DNA of 64,000 bases. It comes from Macrotrachela quadricornifera (lineage: Eukaryota > Rotifera > Eurotatoria > Philodinida > Philodinidae). Where the stretch lies: the NCBI GenBank assembly GCA_022393335.1, contig JAJEKB010020935.1, positions 1,084,771 to 1,148,770 of the forward strand, written 5' to 3'. Positions 34,915-46,000 of this stretch are shown here, one piece after another. The position numbers were made by a program, and so were the translations under genes. The notes under the pieces are model-generated. The model was given only the letters and a program-made list of their open reading frames with translations, searched no databases and was not told where the DNA came from. Each line of letters begins with the position of its first letter. The stretch's first letter is position 1.

Positions 34915-36765
34915 ATAAGATGCTATCACCGAATCTTACAGTGAATTTATCATTCAAGATGGTCGAGTTTTATTGGTTTAGCCAAGCAACCATTTGATTG
35001 CAGCAGGCTAATGTCATCGTTGACTAATATAGTAATTGAAGATTTTTTATCTGATCCTACCACTGTAAGTAATATCTATCATACATTTTAAGACAGATCT
35101 TTAGCAATAAACTTTTATATTAGATGAGCCGACATATCGATTGAATGTATGTACATCGGAAAGAACAATTAATAAAAAGTTTGCCAATCAATAAATAATT
35201 ATTGTTTGATAGTAGACTTTTGGTAGGAATCCTACACGAGTAAGATAGAAACTTTTCGTCGTAAAACAAACATACTTATTTCTGACTTATGACGTAGGTT
35301 TGTCGTATTGCGGATTAGTAGTTAATCATATTGATCCAAAATTTGAATCAGAAATGTTTATACTAGGTTGTTTTCCATATGGAAGGGAGAACAAACGGGC
35401 AGTCACGATTTGGTCATTGGTGGATGATACACTTAATGATTTTGGTTTAAAGTTAAACGGACGAAAATTTGTTATGACCGACAACGAACTAACTATGAGT
35501 TGTACTTTTAATCAAAATTGTAAAAGAATTGCGTGCAGTGATTATTATACAAATAAATAATTACAACATGCTTTTACAACAGAAAAATCGATGGTAAATT
35601 GGTGAATTATGAATCATCTTAAGGAATGTTTAATGATGTTAAAAATATTGTTTCAAGTGCTCGTCGATTGCATAAGCAACGAAATCTTTCAAAAGAATTT
35701 ATTTTATATTTAGACACACGTTTCAATGGTGCTTATGAAATATTAATTGTTTTCTTAAGTGATTTTGATGAATTACCTATTATTCTTGGTTCAAAACTTT
35801 TATCAATTTATTCACAAATTGACAAAGACACTTCATCCTGTATTACCATCTAAGCAGTTCTTAATTAATAAATGTTATGTTAATGAGGATGATAGAGAAG
35901 GTTTAAAACAATTGAAACCTATTTTAGGTATGACATTTGAAAAATAATTATTAATTCAAATTTTCTGATTCTTGAAATAAATGGGAGTTAATGCATGAGC
36001 ATCTTATTGTTACGTTAATTTATTCAAATCTAAAACATCTTCAAATGTATTCTCATCTGAAAGAACGTGCAATACTCTTATTAAAACAAGAAATGATAAA
36101 AAGACAAGGTGTTATATCTACATGTATATTAACCACCACACATTTATCAATAGTACCATTGTCAACGTCTTTAGTATCATATTCATCAACTGCAGCATCA
36201 GTATCTTCAATGTTGTATTCCTCATCTTCAATATCAACTTTAATTAATAATTCTACATCGGCACAAAAAAGATGTATTATTAGAAATATTTGACAAACAA
36301 TCTACAGTATCTGACAATACAAGTGTTGAGAAAGAATTAGAAAAAATATCTCGCATCTACATCTTTAATACAGTATGAAGAAGAAAACAATATATTTCTC
36401 TATTGTCTAGACCATTAAAAATTATTTCCATTACTTGCACTAATTGTTCGTAGTATATTGGCTATTCCAGCTTCCAATACATCTATTGAATGTTTGTTTT
36501 CATCATGTAAAAACATCGTTACTGATAAATGGACACGGCTTGGACCGGGAAAGTTAAATAAATTTATGTTTTTATAAAAAAATTTGGTGTCAAGTCTATT
36601 ACAACAAACAATGATCAAGAAACAAAACAAGAGCATGATACAACCATGTTAAATGACCATTCGACGCCAAAAAACGTAAAATCACTGGATACTCCGATTC
36701 ATCATCAATATAGTAATGAAGATATAATTAATACTAGTTTAATGATATTGTTTCACTCATAAAGA
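34915..36765 (+). pseudogene. hAT transposase relic
   Basis: Several collinear fragments of an hAT transposase can be read. Near 34918 is DAITESYSEFIIQDGR, as in the region before the catalytic core. At 35300-35560 there is GLSYCGLVVNHIDP, then a MTDNELTM motif, comparable to the TDNAxNM of the RNase H-like core. At 35626-35860 there is NIVSSARRLHKQRNLSKEF, then LDTRFNGAYEIL, the conserved TRWNS-like segment. At 36430-36575 there is ASNTSIECLFSSCKNIVTD, then RLGPGKLNKFMFL, the hAT C-terminal dimerisation signature (SxxSERxFSxxG.I...R..L). A hydrophilic tail stays open to about 36765. Multiple stops and frameshifts separate the parts. No terminal repeats were found. Confidence 0.75.
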
Positions 36766-37185
36766 TTTACATTTAATTGATCTAAAGCTACACGATTGTA
36801 TATTCTTTACGCTAGATTTTTCATCTGACGATTGAAGTATTTATCAGGAGACTGTATATCTGATATGGTTCTTCGTGGTATTTCAATGCAGTGTATCTTT
36901 TTTTTTAATTGATTTTAAATCATGATAGATGCTAGCATCATTTTGATCAGACCATCAGTCGGATAAAAGTAAAGCTTTTTTCCCGATAGATGGTGTCAAA
37001 ACATTATCTCTCCAATACTTAACCAACGAACTGCTCAACTTACCTGCTAAGGAACATGTAATTGCCACATCTTTTAGTTAAAATAAATTATGTTTTACAA
37101 TATCACCCATACTAGCATTTGGTTCAGGAAGATCCAGAAACATTGGTTCAACTAGTGTATCCTTTAAACTAATTATAGATTGAAC
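36740..37185 (-). pseudogene. DDE transposase relic, cut by a minisatellite
   Basis: On the minus strand one frame runs from about 37185 to 36895 with two stops: SLKDTLVEPMFLDLPEP, later KYWRDNVLTPSIGKKALLLSD-stop-WSDQNDASIYHDL. After a frameshift it continues IEIPRRTISDIQSPDKYFNR, QMKNLA and RIYNRVALDQLNVNLYE. The LLLSDxWS and IPRRTxSDIQxxDxYF blocks resemble the second and third catalytic segments of DDE transposases of the Tc1/pogo type (LLLDxxSxH...PPxTTSxxQPLD). The upstream part is abruptly replaced at about 37190 by the 10-bp array. It is a dead fragment and overlaps the end of the hAT relic in the opposite orientation. Confidence 0.55.
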
Positions 37186-37210
37186 CAAGGGGGAAAAGAC
37201 TATTCGGGCA

Positions 37211-37410
37211 TTCTCTTCCATTCTCATCCATTCTCTTCGATTCTCATCCATTCTCAGCCATTCGCATCCATTCTCAGCCATTCCCATCCATTCTCAGCCA
37301 TTCGCATCCATTCTCTTCCATTCTCATCCATTCCCAGCCATTCCCATCCATTCTTAGCCATTCCCGTCCATTCTCAGCCATTCCCGTCCATTCTCAGCCA
37401 TTCACATCCA
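37211..37410. repeat. 10-bp minisatellite, exactly 20 units (array 1)
   Basis: Twenty consecutive units of consensus TTCTCAKCCA with no length change, a clean 200 bp. Variant units (TTCGCATCCA, TTCCCATCCA, TTCTCAGCCA) alternate, giving a 20-bp higher-order pattern (AGCCA unit followed by ATCCA unit) in the middle and right part. The open frames across it (37078-37287 -, 37180-37437 +) are repeat translations (HSHPFxSI) and not genes. Confidence 0.9.
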
Positions 37411-37479
37411 TTTGAGCCCTCGTCTACCTATTTTTGAGTGGATAGTCAAATTCTCAAGTCTATACATCTGGAAATGTCT

Positions 37480-38400
37480 TGGATTGTCATGAGCTACTAT
37501 TTAGAGGTACCTTTTGGTTCTTATATGCTATTATTTAAAGGTACCTTCAGGTCCTCATGAAACACTATTTTGAGATGCTTGTAGACTCTCATGAACTCTG
37601 ATACAGACATAGACTTGGGTTCTTTTAGGCTAGTATATGGATATACTGATTCGAATCCTTATAATTGGTTAAAATTGATTGAAATTGAAATTGAAATTAG
37701 TTTAAATGAGTTGGAATTGATCAGAATGGCTCGATTTACTTAAATTTGCTATGAAATCCTAACAATTGGCATAGAATTAGTCTAAAGCGGACTGGGATTG
37801 GGCCGAATTGACTAGAACTCATATGGAATTGCTCTGAAACTCACTAGAATCGTGCCGAATTAACTACAAATACCAAGATTTCATATGAACCATAATTAGC
37901 TCAAACTCATTTGAGACAGTTTTAGATCAATTCCTTGGATTCTAAAGCATTTTTAGGTAACTCAAACCAATTCAACTCAATCTCAGACTAATTGTTATTA
38001 CTTCCAATTCTAATTCCTACCAATTTCGATGATTCTAAGACAAGTATTGGAATTAAAACTGGTTGGAATGGAAATTGATGCATCTGTAGACTAGTGGTTA
38101 TATGTACCCTTAGGTACTCATTAGGATGCACCCGTTCCAGTAGACTGAGGCCTCATGAATTACTATTGAAAGATACCTTGGGATTCTCGTGTGCTATTAT
38201 TTGGAGGTACCTCAGAAATTCTTATATACTATTATTTAGATATTCCCTTGTATCCTCATAGCGTACTATTTAGAGACACTCTCAAATCCTCATGTGCTAC
38301 TGTTTGAAGGTATTCTAAGGTCCTCATGTTCTATTATTTAGAGACACTCTTGGCTCATCATATACTATTATCGGGAAGTGCCCTTAGGTCTTGATGCTGC
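37480..38400. repeat. Degenerate repeats of about 35-50 bp and GAATTGA-rich tract
   Basis: 37490-37600 and 38090-38400 contain repeated phrases such as GGTACCTTCAGGTCCTCATG and GCTATTATTTAGAGG. Between them (about 37660-38080) is a degenerate tract of AATTGATxxGAATTG/TAGAATT-type words. The reverse complement of the first repeat lies at 39265-39470, making an inverted pair around 38.4-39.26 kb. The unit resembles the minisatellite at 0.68-1.49 kb. Confidence 0.65.
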
Positions 38401-39264
38401 GTTAACCCTTTCGTCATCCGTCGCTCTACAAGAAAAGCGGGGTGAAGTTTTCCCTTATTGTAAAAGTTATAAGTTTGCGCGTGTGCTCTTTTTGCGGCAC
38501 TTGTTTTTCATGCTGCCATTAAAATTCAATTAACGCCCAAATAAAAGAATCTTAGAATCTGTGCACAGTTCCAATACGAAAACGGATATATTTTATGTTC
38601 TGCGAGAGGAATATGCAGTGACCTGTTAACTATAAACTAAGGATCCTGCATTTTAGAGCGATAGATAGGTCAAACTGCTGACTATTATAATAGTTTATAT
38701 CGTAGAATTCTACACTGGCATTCCGATTCAGGTACGATGAACTCCTGCATAATAGATATCAGTTATACTTCAGTTTCAGAAAACTATATTTTTCAGTAAA
38801 ACGTCTATGCTTATTGCCACAAAACTTAGTATAAATTTGCATCATTAGGTTTATGACCTGCACATCATTTCCTCGCAAGCAAAAATCTAACAGATCGGTG
38901 TTGTTCCAAACGTTGAATCTTTTCAATACCTTTGAAACAACTATGTTATATTAATATGGATTCATATATATTTTCCCGCATTCAAAAGGCAATAGTGTTT
39001 GTGATTTTTCTGTTGAAAGAAAACGTATAGGAAGCAAACTAACTGAAACATAAAGGTGATCTATAATTAAATGTCAAGAAGCAATGAGTGGATTTATTAG
39101 TCTCTGAAAGCATCTGTTCTGCATTCATTTTGGGTAGCTGGACTCCTAATGTATTCGAAAATCGACAACCTTGGGACTGTGCTTCTGTTCCGTATGGACT
39201 TCTGTTATATAGTAGATTAATATTCTGTGGAGGGATATTGATAAGACATAAGAATCGCAGAATA
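38401..39264. other. Core of the composite repeat structure, no gene supported
   Basis: Unique-looking DNA of higher GC than the genome average, lying between the inverted ~35-bp repeats. The 84-codon minus frame at 39039-39293 and the plus frame at 39088-39285 have no recognised domain. It may be the body of a non-autonomous element. Confidence 0.4.
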
Positions 39265-39470
39265 CAGTCATACAGTGGCATATGAAGGCCCAAAGATGCC
39301 TCTAAATAATAAAACTTGATGACCTAAGGGTACCTCCAAACAATAGCCAATGAGGATCTAAAGATACTTCTAAATAATAGCATATGATGACATACAGGCG
39401 TCTCCAAAGAGTAGCCAGTGACGATTCCAAGATATCTCTAAATAATAGCATGTGAGGGTCCAGTCTACGT
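39265..39470. repeat. Inverted partner of the ~35-bp repeats
   Basis: Four imperfect units such as GACCTAAGGGTACCTCCAAA followed by CAATAGCCAATGAGG, in reverse orientation to 37490-38390. Confidence 0.65.
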
Positions 39471-39500
39471 GTTCTGAAATGGAACTAGTGCATTTCTATT

Positions 39501-39675
39501 CCGATGTATTCCTATCCATTCGCACCCATTCTCATTCATTCGCACCCATTCCCATCCATTCGTATCCATTCCCATCCATTCGCANNNNNNNNNNTCCATT
39601 CCCATCCATTCGCACCCATTCCCATCCATTCCCATCCATTCCCATCTATTCCCAACATTCGCAGCCATTCCGATC
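39501..39675. repeat. 10-bp minisatellite (array 2), contains an assembly gap
   Basis: Units of CATTCCCATC/CATTCGCACC, the same 10-bp consensus and the same strand as array 1 at 37211. The array is interrupted by ten N at 39585-39594. The assembled length is therefore unreliable. Confidence 0.85.
39585..39594. other. Assembly gap (10 N)
   Basis: Ten unspecified bases within the second minisatellite array, a typical collapse point for tandem repeats. Confidence 0.9.
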
Positions 39676-39710
39676 AGTCTTTTCCCCCTTGCGTATGACT
39701 CATTAATGGG

Positions 39711-40320
39711 TTGATTTCACTGTCATAGAGCCGGAAATATGAAAGATGAATTATGTCAGTCTACCGCTCGATTAGGTGTCGGTAAGAAAAAAATACTACC
39801 GATTACAATTCTGACAAACACAATCTAACTGGGATATCTACTATTTTTATTATTATACTATATACTTTCAAAAAATTGTTTTAGTTATTCATATAATACA
39901 AATCTTAGAAAAAATAGATTAATTTTACAAAAAAAAATTATCATCATCCTTGCTAATTATTGTATATCTGTTGAGAAGCACCATCTATTATCCAGCAACC
40001 TCTATATGGATTTCAATCCTCTTTCTATTTTCTTATTCGTGATAAATTAATATTTATGAATACTACCTTCTATTTGCGAAGAATGACGTGTCGTTGTATT
40101 TCATCAACAATGTCGTCATTTTCATTAAGATGTGCACAAAAAAATACAATAAGTAATTTGTAGATGATGATATATGATCTTAGCATAAGATAATATTCAG
40201 TTGATTAAATGAGAAAAATCATAACATTGAATCTCTTTTATCTATTACATATTTATTTGAAAGTAAAAATTTATATAAAGTTATATTAGCTTTTTTTAAA
40301 TATAACATATAGAAATTATT
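39711..40320. other. Spacer upstream of the SPRY-like gene
   Basis: AT-rich DNA; a TATAAAG-like word occurs near 40273-40280, about 45 nt before the ATG, and could be a core promoter element. Nothing else recognised. Confidence 0.3.
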
Positions 40321-41046
40321 ATGAATCAACTGTATCATTATTTTATATTCTATCTTTTTATATCACTTATTCTTTTAATCTTACCTATGGCTAATAATCA
40401 ATGTTCAAATGAATCTGATTGTACTAAAGCTTCTGAAGAACCTTATCTTTTGGATTCTTCAACTTTTTCATCAGAAAAAATGAATGATTTCGGTGAATTT
40501 TGTTTCGTTTCAAAACGAAGTACAGATTCTCCTATTGAATTTAGTAACAATTATACTACAGTAGAATGGACAAAACCATCTGAAATAATTTGGATTCCAG
40601 TTGAAACAAAAACAAAATTACATTCAGGTAAATGGTCATTAGAATTTCATGTCGAATCAATGGGAACTCATCAAATTGGAGTTGGCTTCTTATTAAATTG
40701 GAATATTGGTCCTGATTGGGGATTCTTTGGTTATTTAGGTTCTTCTAGTACTGCATGGTCATATGATCCATCAACTGGTGATATTGTTACTAATACAAAA
40801 TCAATTCATAGTAATTTACCAAAATTTTCGAACAATAGTGGAGTAATTGGATTAGAACTTGATCTTCCAAAAAACAAGATTGGCACATATACATTTATTG
40901 TAGATGGTGTTCGAACACCAACTAAACAACTATTAAAACCGGGTGCTGTTGCTATACCAGCTGTTTGTCTTCTATCACGCGGACAAAAAGTGACTATTAG
41001 AAACTTAATTCGACTAGATCAAGATGATACTACATTATCAGTGTGA
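40321..41046 (+). CDS. Secreted SPRY-like domain protein
   Basis: Single-exon frame of 241 codons. Residues 1-27 form a signal peptide (YFIFYLFISLILLILPMANN). The mature protein has an N-terminal segment with a few Cys. From about residue 75 it carries a domain like B30.2/SPRY: SGKWSLEFHVESMGTHQIGV, then DWGFFGYLGSSSTAWSYDPS and TGDIV, then GVIGLELDLPKNKIGTYTFI with VDG. These follow the SPRY order: W-x-E-hydrophobic strand, G-G-hydrophobic, W-x-Y/W near the centre, then G-D/V-x-hydrophobic-D and F-x-V/I-D-G. SPRY domains are usually intracellular recognition modules, so a signal peptide on one is unusual. An AATAAA follows at 41084. The neighbours are sialidase-fold secreted genes on both sides. 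Confidence 0.65.
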   Translation: MNQLYHYFIFYLFISLILLILPMANNQCSNESDCTKASEEPYLLDSSTFSSEKMNDFGEFCFVSKRSTDSPIEFSNNYTTVEWTKPSEIIWIPVETKTKLHSGKWSLEFHVESMGTHQIGVGFLLNWNIGPDWGFFGYLGSSSTAWSYDPSTGDIVTNTKSIHSNLPKFSNNSGVIGLELDLPKNKIGTYTFIVDGVRTPTKQLLKPGAVAIPAVCLLSRGQKVTIRNLIRLDQDDTTLSV

Positions 41047-41083
41047 ACTGAAAAGAAACTTCTGTATATTTTAATCGAGACAG

Positions 41084-41089
41084 AATAAA
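41084..41089 (+). promoter_or_regulatory. Poly(A) signal of the SPRY-like gene
   Basis: AATAAA 37 nt after the stop codon; a second AATAAA lies near 41122. Confidence 0.45.
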
Positions 41090-41421
41090 TTTCAATGCAA
41101 ATTTCTACTATTTTTCGAAGAAATAAAGATTAAATGTTGATAACTAACAAGTATTTTCAGGTAATTAATTCAATACTTTTCATTCATGACTCGTTTGTTT
41201 GTCATTTTCATTTTTTCTACTTAACTCTAACGAGAAATATTGTTAGAAATTCACAGACTATATACTACTCTATTAATATCAGTTGATTGTGTTTGTTTCT
41301 TTCTCTTTGTGTAAATTGACTTTTATCTTTTTTTTTCTTTATTCAAGTGAAGCCTGTAATGTGTTTTGATAATATAAAAATAAATTCTTCAGGCACAGTC
41401 AGTTAGTCTTCAAAGAATAGA

Positions 41422-42891
41422 ATGAAACCAAGGTGAGATAACGTTTTATTATATACATACATGTTAATTGTTGGCTATATTTTTAAGAAGAATACAGGTA
41501 CCAATTATTTTGATATCTACATTAATTTTTGTCATTAGTGGGATAGATCCACAGTTTTATACTGTTTTCAAACCACATGATGGTAAATATCCATGTTATC
41601 GTCAAGTAAGCATTATGCAATATTGATTATATTTTTCAAATAAAAATAATTCTATAGCCGGCTATTATTAGTACTAATGCGGAACGAACACATCTTATTG
41701 TATTTGCTGAAGGTCGATTTGTAACTAGTTGTGCACCACCTTTCGAGAGTATAATAGAGAAAAGGTATGTTCCCAATGAAGATGGTGGTTTGGAAATGCG
41801 TCGTTCTGAAGATAATGGTTCCACTTGGCTTCCTGCACAAACAATATATTCAGGAAATATTGATTTCTATACCGTAGTATGGGACAGTACATCGAACACA
41901 ATTTATTTAATGTTACAAGCGCCTTCATCAGTTCTTGTATTTACATCGCATGATGAAGTAAGGTTTTTTTTTCTATTAAAAGAATACTTATGGTATTTAT
42001 TTTCGTTTAGGGAATAACATGGTCTGATCCAACACCTTTAAATGTATTTCCTCCACCACCTTTTAGTAAATCAATCAAACCTGCTGTTGGTCATGGTATT
42101 GAAGTAAGATATTTTGATGATTGATGTATTGATATATAATTAATATTGTAGATCATCAGTTCACTTTGTGGAAATGAAAATTGTTCTGATACTGGAACTT
42201 TATTGGTATGATTAATATACGCAAAATTTGTGTCTCTTGCTATAATTTTATTTCTTCATAGATGCCATTTGTATGCCAAAATGGATCAAGTCATCCTGGT
42301 GACAATGGTTCATGTCCTAGCTGTTATGCCTGTATATTAAAAAGTGAGACGCCAAAGAATAATCAAAATCGAGAATGGAATTTTACAGGAATAGCACAGC
42401 AATATACTCGTGAATCACAACTTGTACAAACTATCAATATGGATGGAGGTACTTCGCATATTTATTTAAATGGACGAAATTTTTCTCCAGCACCAGGATA
42501 TCGATACTTTGCACGTTCTACTAATGGTGGTGATTACTTTACTGAATTTGGTATCGATTCATCGTTAATAGAACCTGTTACTAAAGCATGGACAGGTGTA
42601 GTCTGTTCGATTGAGCGAGTATCTAAAATTCCTAGTCGTATTATTTTTAGTGGTCCAGCAAATAGAACAGTACGTTCTAATTTAACTCTACATATTTCAT
42701 ATGATGAAGCTCATTCATGGTCAGTTTCTCGTGTATTATATTCAGGACTTAGTGCCTACTCTGATATAGCAGTTCTTGGCAATGGAGATAATATTGCTTT
42801 AGTTTTCGAAAATGGTGAAGAGACATTTGCAGATCGAATTTCTGTAGCTATTGTTCCAATAGCATGGATTGAGAATAAAAATACAAAATAA
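41422..42891 (+). CDS. Sialidase (GH33-type exo-alpha-sialidase), six exons
   Basis: Exons 41422-41432, 41491-41605 (acceptor could be 3 nt earlier), 41658-41957, 42011-42103, 42152-42205 and 42262-42891. From intron 2 on, all introns are phase 0 and 48-56 nt. The protein is 400 residues with an N-terminal signal sequence (VPIILISTLIFVISG). Sialidase landmarks in order: YRQP, equivalent to the (F/Y)RIP arginine motif, at about 40-43; FAEGR at 58-62; Asp-box SEDNGSTW at 92-99; STNGGDYF; ANRTVRSNLTLHISYDEAHSW, carrying an Arg-rich catalytic blade and another Asp-box; and AYSDIAVLGNGDNIALVFE near the end, where the conserved Tyr/Glu region falls. Sialidases of this family release terminal sialic acids from glycoconjugates. 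The Ile of RIP is Gln here, but the Arg is kept. The enzyme should be secreted or lysosomal. Eukaryotic introns argue it is well established in the genome even if acquired long ago. Confidence 0.85.
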
Positions 42892-43007
42892 TACATTAAA
42901 CATTTATTTGAATGAAATAGATTATCAATACTCTTTATAACTTCTTACAATGAGTATTAGGTATGATTTATGAATTTGCAAAAGTTATTAATTATATTAT
43001 GATTAAA

Positions 43008-46000
43008 TCATTTTTGTTTAGTAAGAAGACGTATCTAAAAATTTAGAAGAAAAAAAGTTTTTTTAATAATCAATTGATAATTATCTCCTTTAAACTTACA
43101 TCATTTCGAAGATCTTTAATTGCTGTTTTAAATTCATTACGTAATTGTACTATTGCATCTTTCTCTTTTCGAACATTATTACCAGATAATTCTATATTAT
43201 CGATTGGTTTTATTCCTGATTCTCGCAAAGAAACTTCATTCTCCATAACCATTCTAAAACGAATAAAACATCATATAAAAAAAGAAACTTTTATTTTCTT
43301 CTACTTGTCAATTTTAGTTAATGCTTCACGTTGTGCATAAGCATAAGTTGATGCACTTTCAAATTCTTGCCATACAAGTTCAAGTTCCGGTTGAACAGCA
43401 ATCACTTCTTAAATAAATAAAAATTATAATTTATAATAATATTCTACAATAACTTACTAAATACACGTTCTAAAGGATTGACATAATTATAACGTACTCG
43501 AAGATACCATTGATAAAACATTTTTATTAAAGCAATTATATCAAATATAGTACTAAAAGGAATAAATAATGGTGGTCGATCATAATATTCTCGAACAACT
43601 GCATATTGTTGATAATTCCAAATATCTGCTTGAACTGATTGAACATCCTGAAAGCTTTTACTATATAACAAAAAAGAAATCTAATAATTAATAGAAACTA
43701 TTTAAAAAAAGAAAGCACAGTAACTTACTTAAACATTGCAATTAACAAATTAACAAGAAGAATATTTATCAAAAGCATATGAAAAGCAAGTAAAATATGT
43801 GTAGCAATACTTGAACTAATATATGTCGATTCTAAAATAATAATTAATTAATAATTAATAAAATTATTTATATTATATACATACCATCTAATCCTTGTAA
43901 TTCACCTGATATGTTTGTATAAAGTAAATAATAAACAGGATAAAAAACATAACGAAGTACATCACGTCCATTAAATTCAAAGTTACCATAATAAGCCATT
44001 GATCGTGAAGCAACACCATATGCTGTCATAACAATAGCAATTAATGTAGCAAAAAATGATAAATTTTTTAACTAAAATATAATTAGATCTTTTAAATATT
44101 CTTTTTTTTTCTTTATTTTTACCATCTTTCCAATCGAAACTAAATGTGGTCCAAGAAATGGATTTATAATAATAAATGAAAGAGATCGCATCCACCAAAT
44201 CCATAAATCATATCCCATTATAATCCTATTTAAAAAAAACAACACTCGGATAATTATTTCCTTCCTTTGAATGGATCTACGACAATTAATCTCAATATTG
44301 AGAAATAAAATTGCAAAAAAGAAGTTTTATTATACAAAGAACCACTATCTATCCTATTTATGCCATACTCTCATTAAGATACGATCATAGAACGTCGATC
44401 AAGAAGAAGAAAAAAATATTTCTATAACTAGAACGAAGAAGGCATGTTTTCTAACAAGAGATTGCTCCTTCTGTCATACTACTGTACTTTCTAGTACAAT
44501 GAGCCAATTCATATCTCACAGGACCTATGAAAAAAACAAACATTTCGTTGGCTGATAATCGAAGGCTCTAATTCTCATTGGACCACAGCTACACTAAGAA
44601 AATATATCGAACAAACATTTGATCATTGCAACTATTCGATGCATAACCTTTCTTCTAGCAGAGGAAATTAATCATGAATTTCTATTCCTCATCTTCAATT
44701 ACCTTTAGTCAAGTTTTATAGAAAATATTATTAATTAAAATTCAGATTTCTTTAGTTTAATAAACCCTCGCAATTTCTTTTAATTCATATTTCAAAAGAA
44801 AAAATTTACCTAGCTGCTTGAAAACTTGCTGAATTACCAACAGCTTGACATCGTAAAATTAATCCAATATAAAATAAAATAAATGAAATTGAACATAATT
44901 GTTTAAAAAAATATCGAAAATAATTATGACATTTGCCAAAAAATGAAAGACTATCTTGATTGAAAAACTAAATTGAAAAAAGAAAAAATCGAACATAATA
45001 TAAAATTTTTAAAATAATTTCTTTTATACTTACAATACGAATTTCTTCAATTAACATACATGAAATAATTATAATTACAAGAATTTCAGTTGGATGAATT
45101 GATGGTTGATCAATTTTAATTGGATCAAAATGAAATAATAAAACATAACTAAATAAGAATAAAAAACTCATATATTGAACCTAAATATTCAATATATATA
45201 TAGTTATTAAAATCTATTAAATAAATCCTACATGATGATATGTAAATTTAATATGTAAAGATTGATGAAATTGCCATATTTGATAAAGTTTTTTTTTAAT
45301 AGATCCATGAAAATGATTAATAGCATATGGATCACAATAATTAATCCCATAAGGTTGTAAACTAGATAAAAATTTCTTATATAAAAGTAAAAAAATTTCA
45401 TTTTTTACTCACGTTGGTTCTGTTGGTAATGGATTCTTTTTATATAAAAAAAAAAAACAAACTTCAATATATATCACATGAAAAATCTGAATTATTTCAT
45501 TACCTGATTTACTGTTCGAAAACGTGTAGCAAATGGTGCAAGTAAACCTAATGTCCATGTACCAATTAATTGTCCAATATAATATCGTATATGAAATTGA
45601 TCAGAATGTAATTTATCATACCATATACTATTTTCTGCTTGTCTACAACAAGGATGTGAAGAAAATCTTTTACTTTGTGCATCATCTGATACCTAGAAAA
45701 ATTAAATTCATAAAAAAAAATTAAATAAAAAACATATTCTTTCAAACTTGTAAACATGTTACATCACCAAACATTTCAACACGTTGTATAGTTAATATTT
45801 GTGCTATATTTGGATTATTTTTAAAACATAAATCAATACAATTAATAGCATATTGTTCAAAATAATGAATCCATTGTGTAAGATCAATTTTTTTATCACC
45901 ATAAACAGCATCTGATGATTTATCACGTAAATGTGAAAGAATTTCAGTTGCTACTAAAGCACCACATATACGATCTTTCATATGAGCAATAAATACTTTT

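Noticed and set aside
37078..37437. Open frames on both strands translating to HSHPFSSI / NGCEWLRMD repeats
   Set aside because: They are translations of the indel-free 10-bp array, which keeps frames open by chance of period; no start context or domain.
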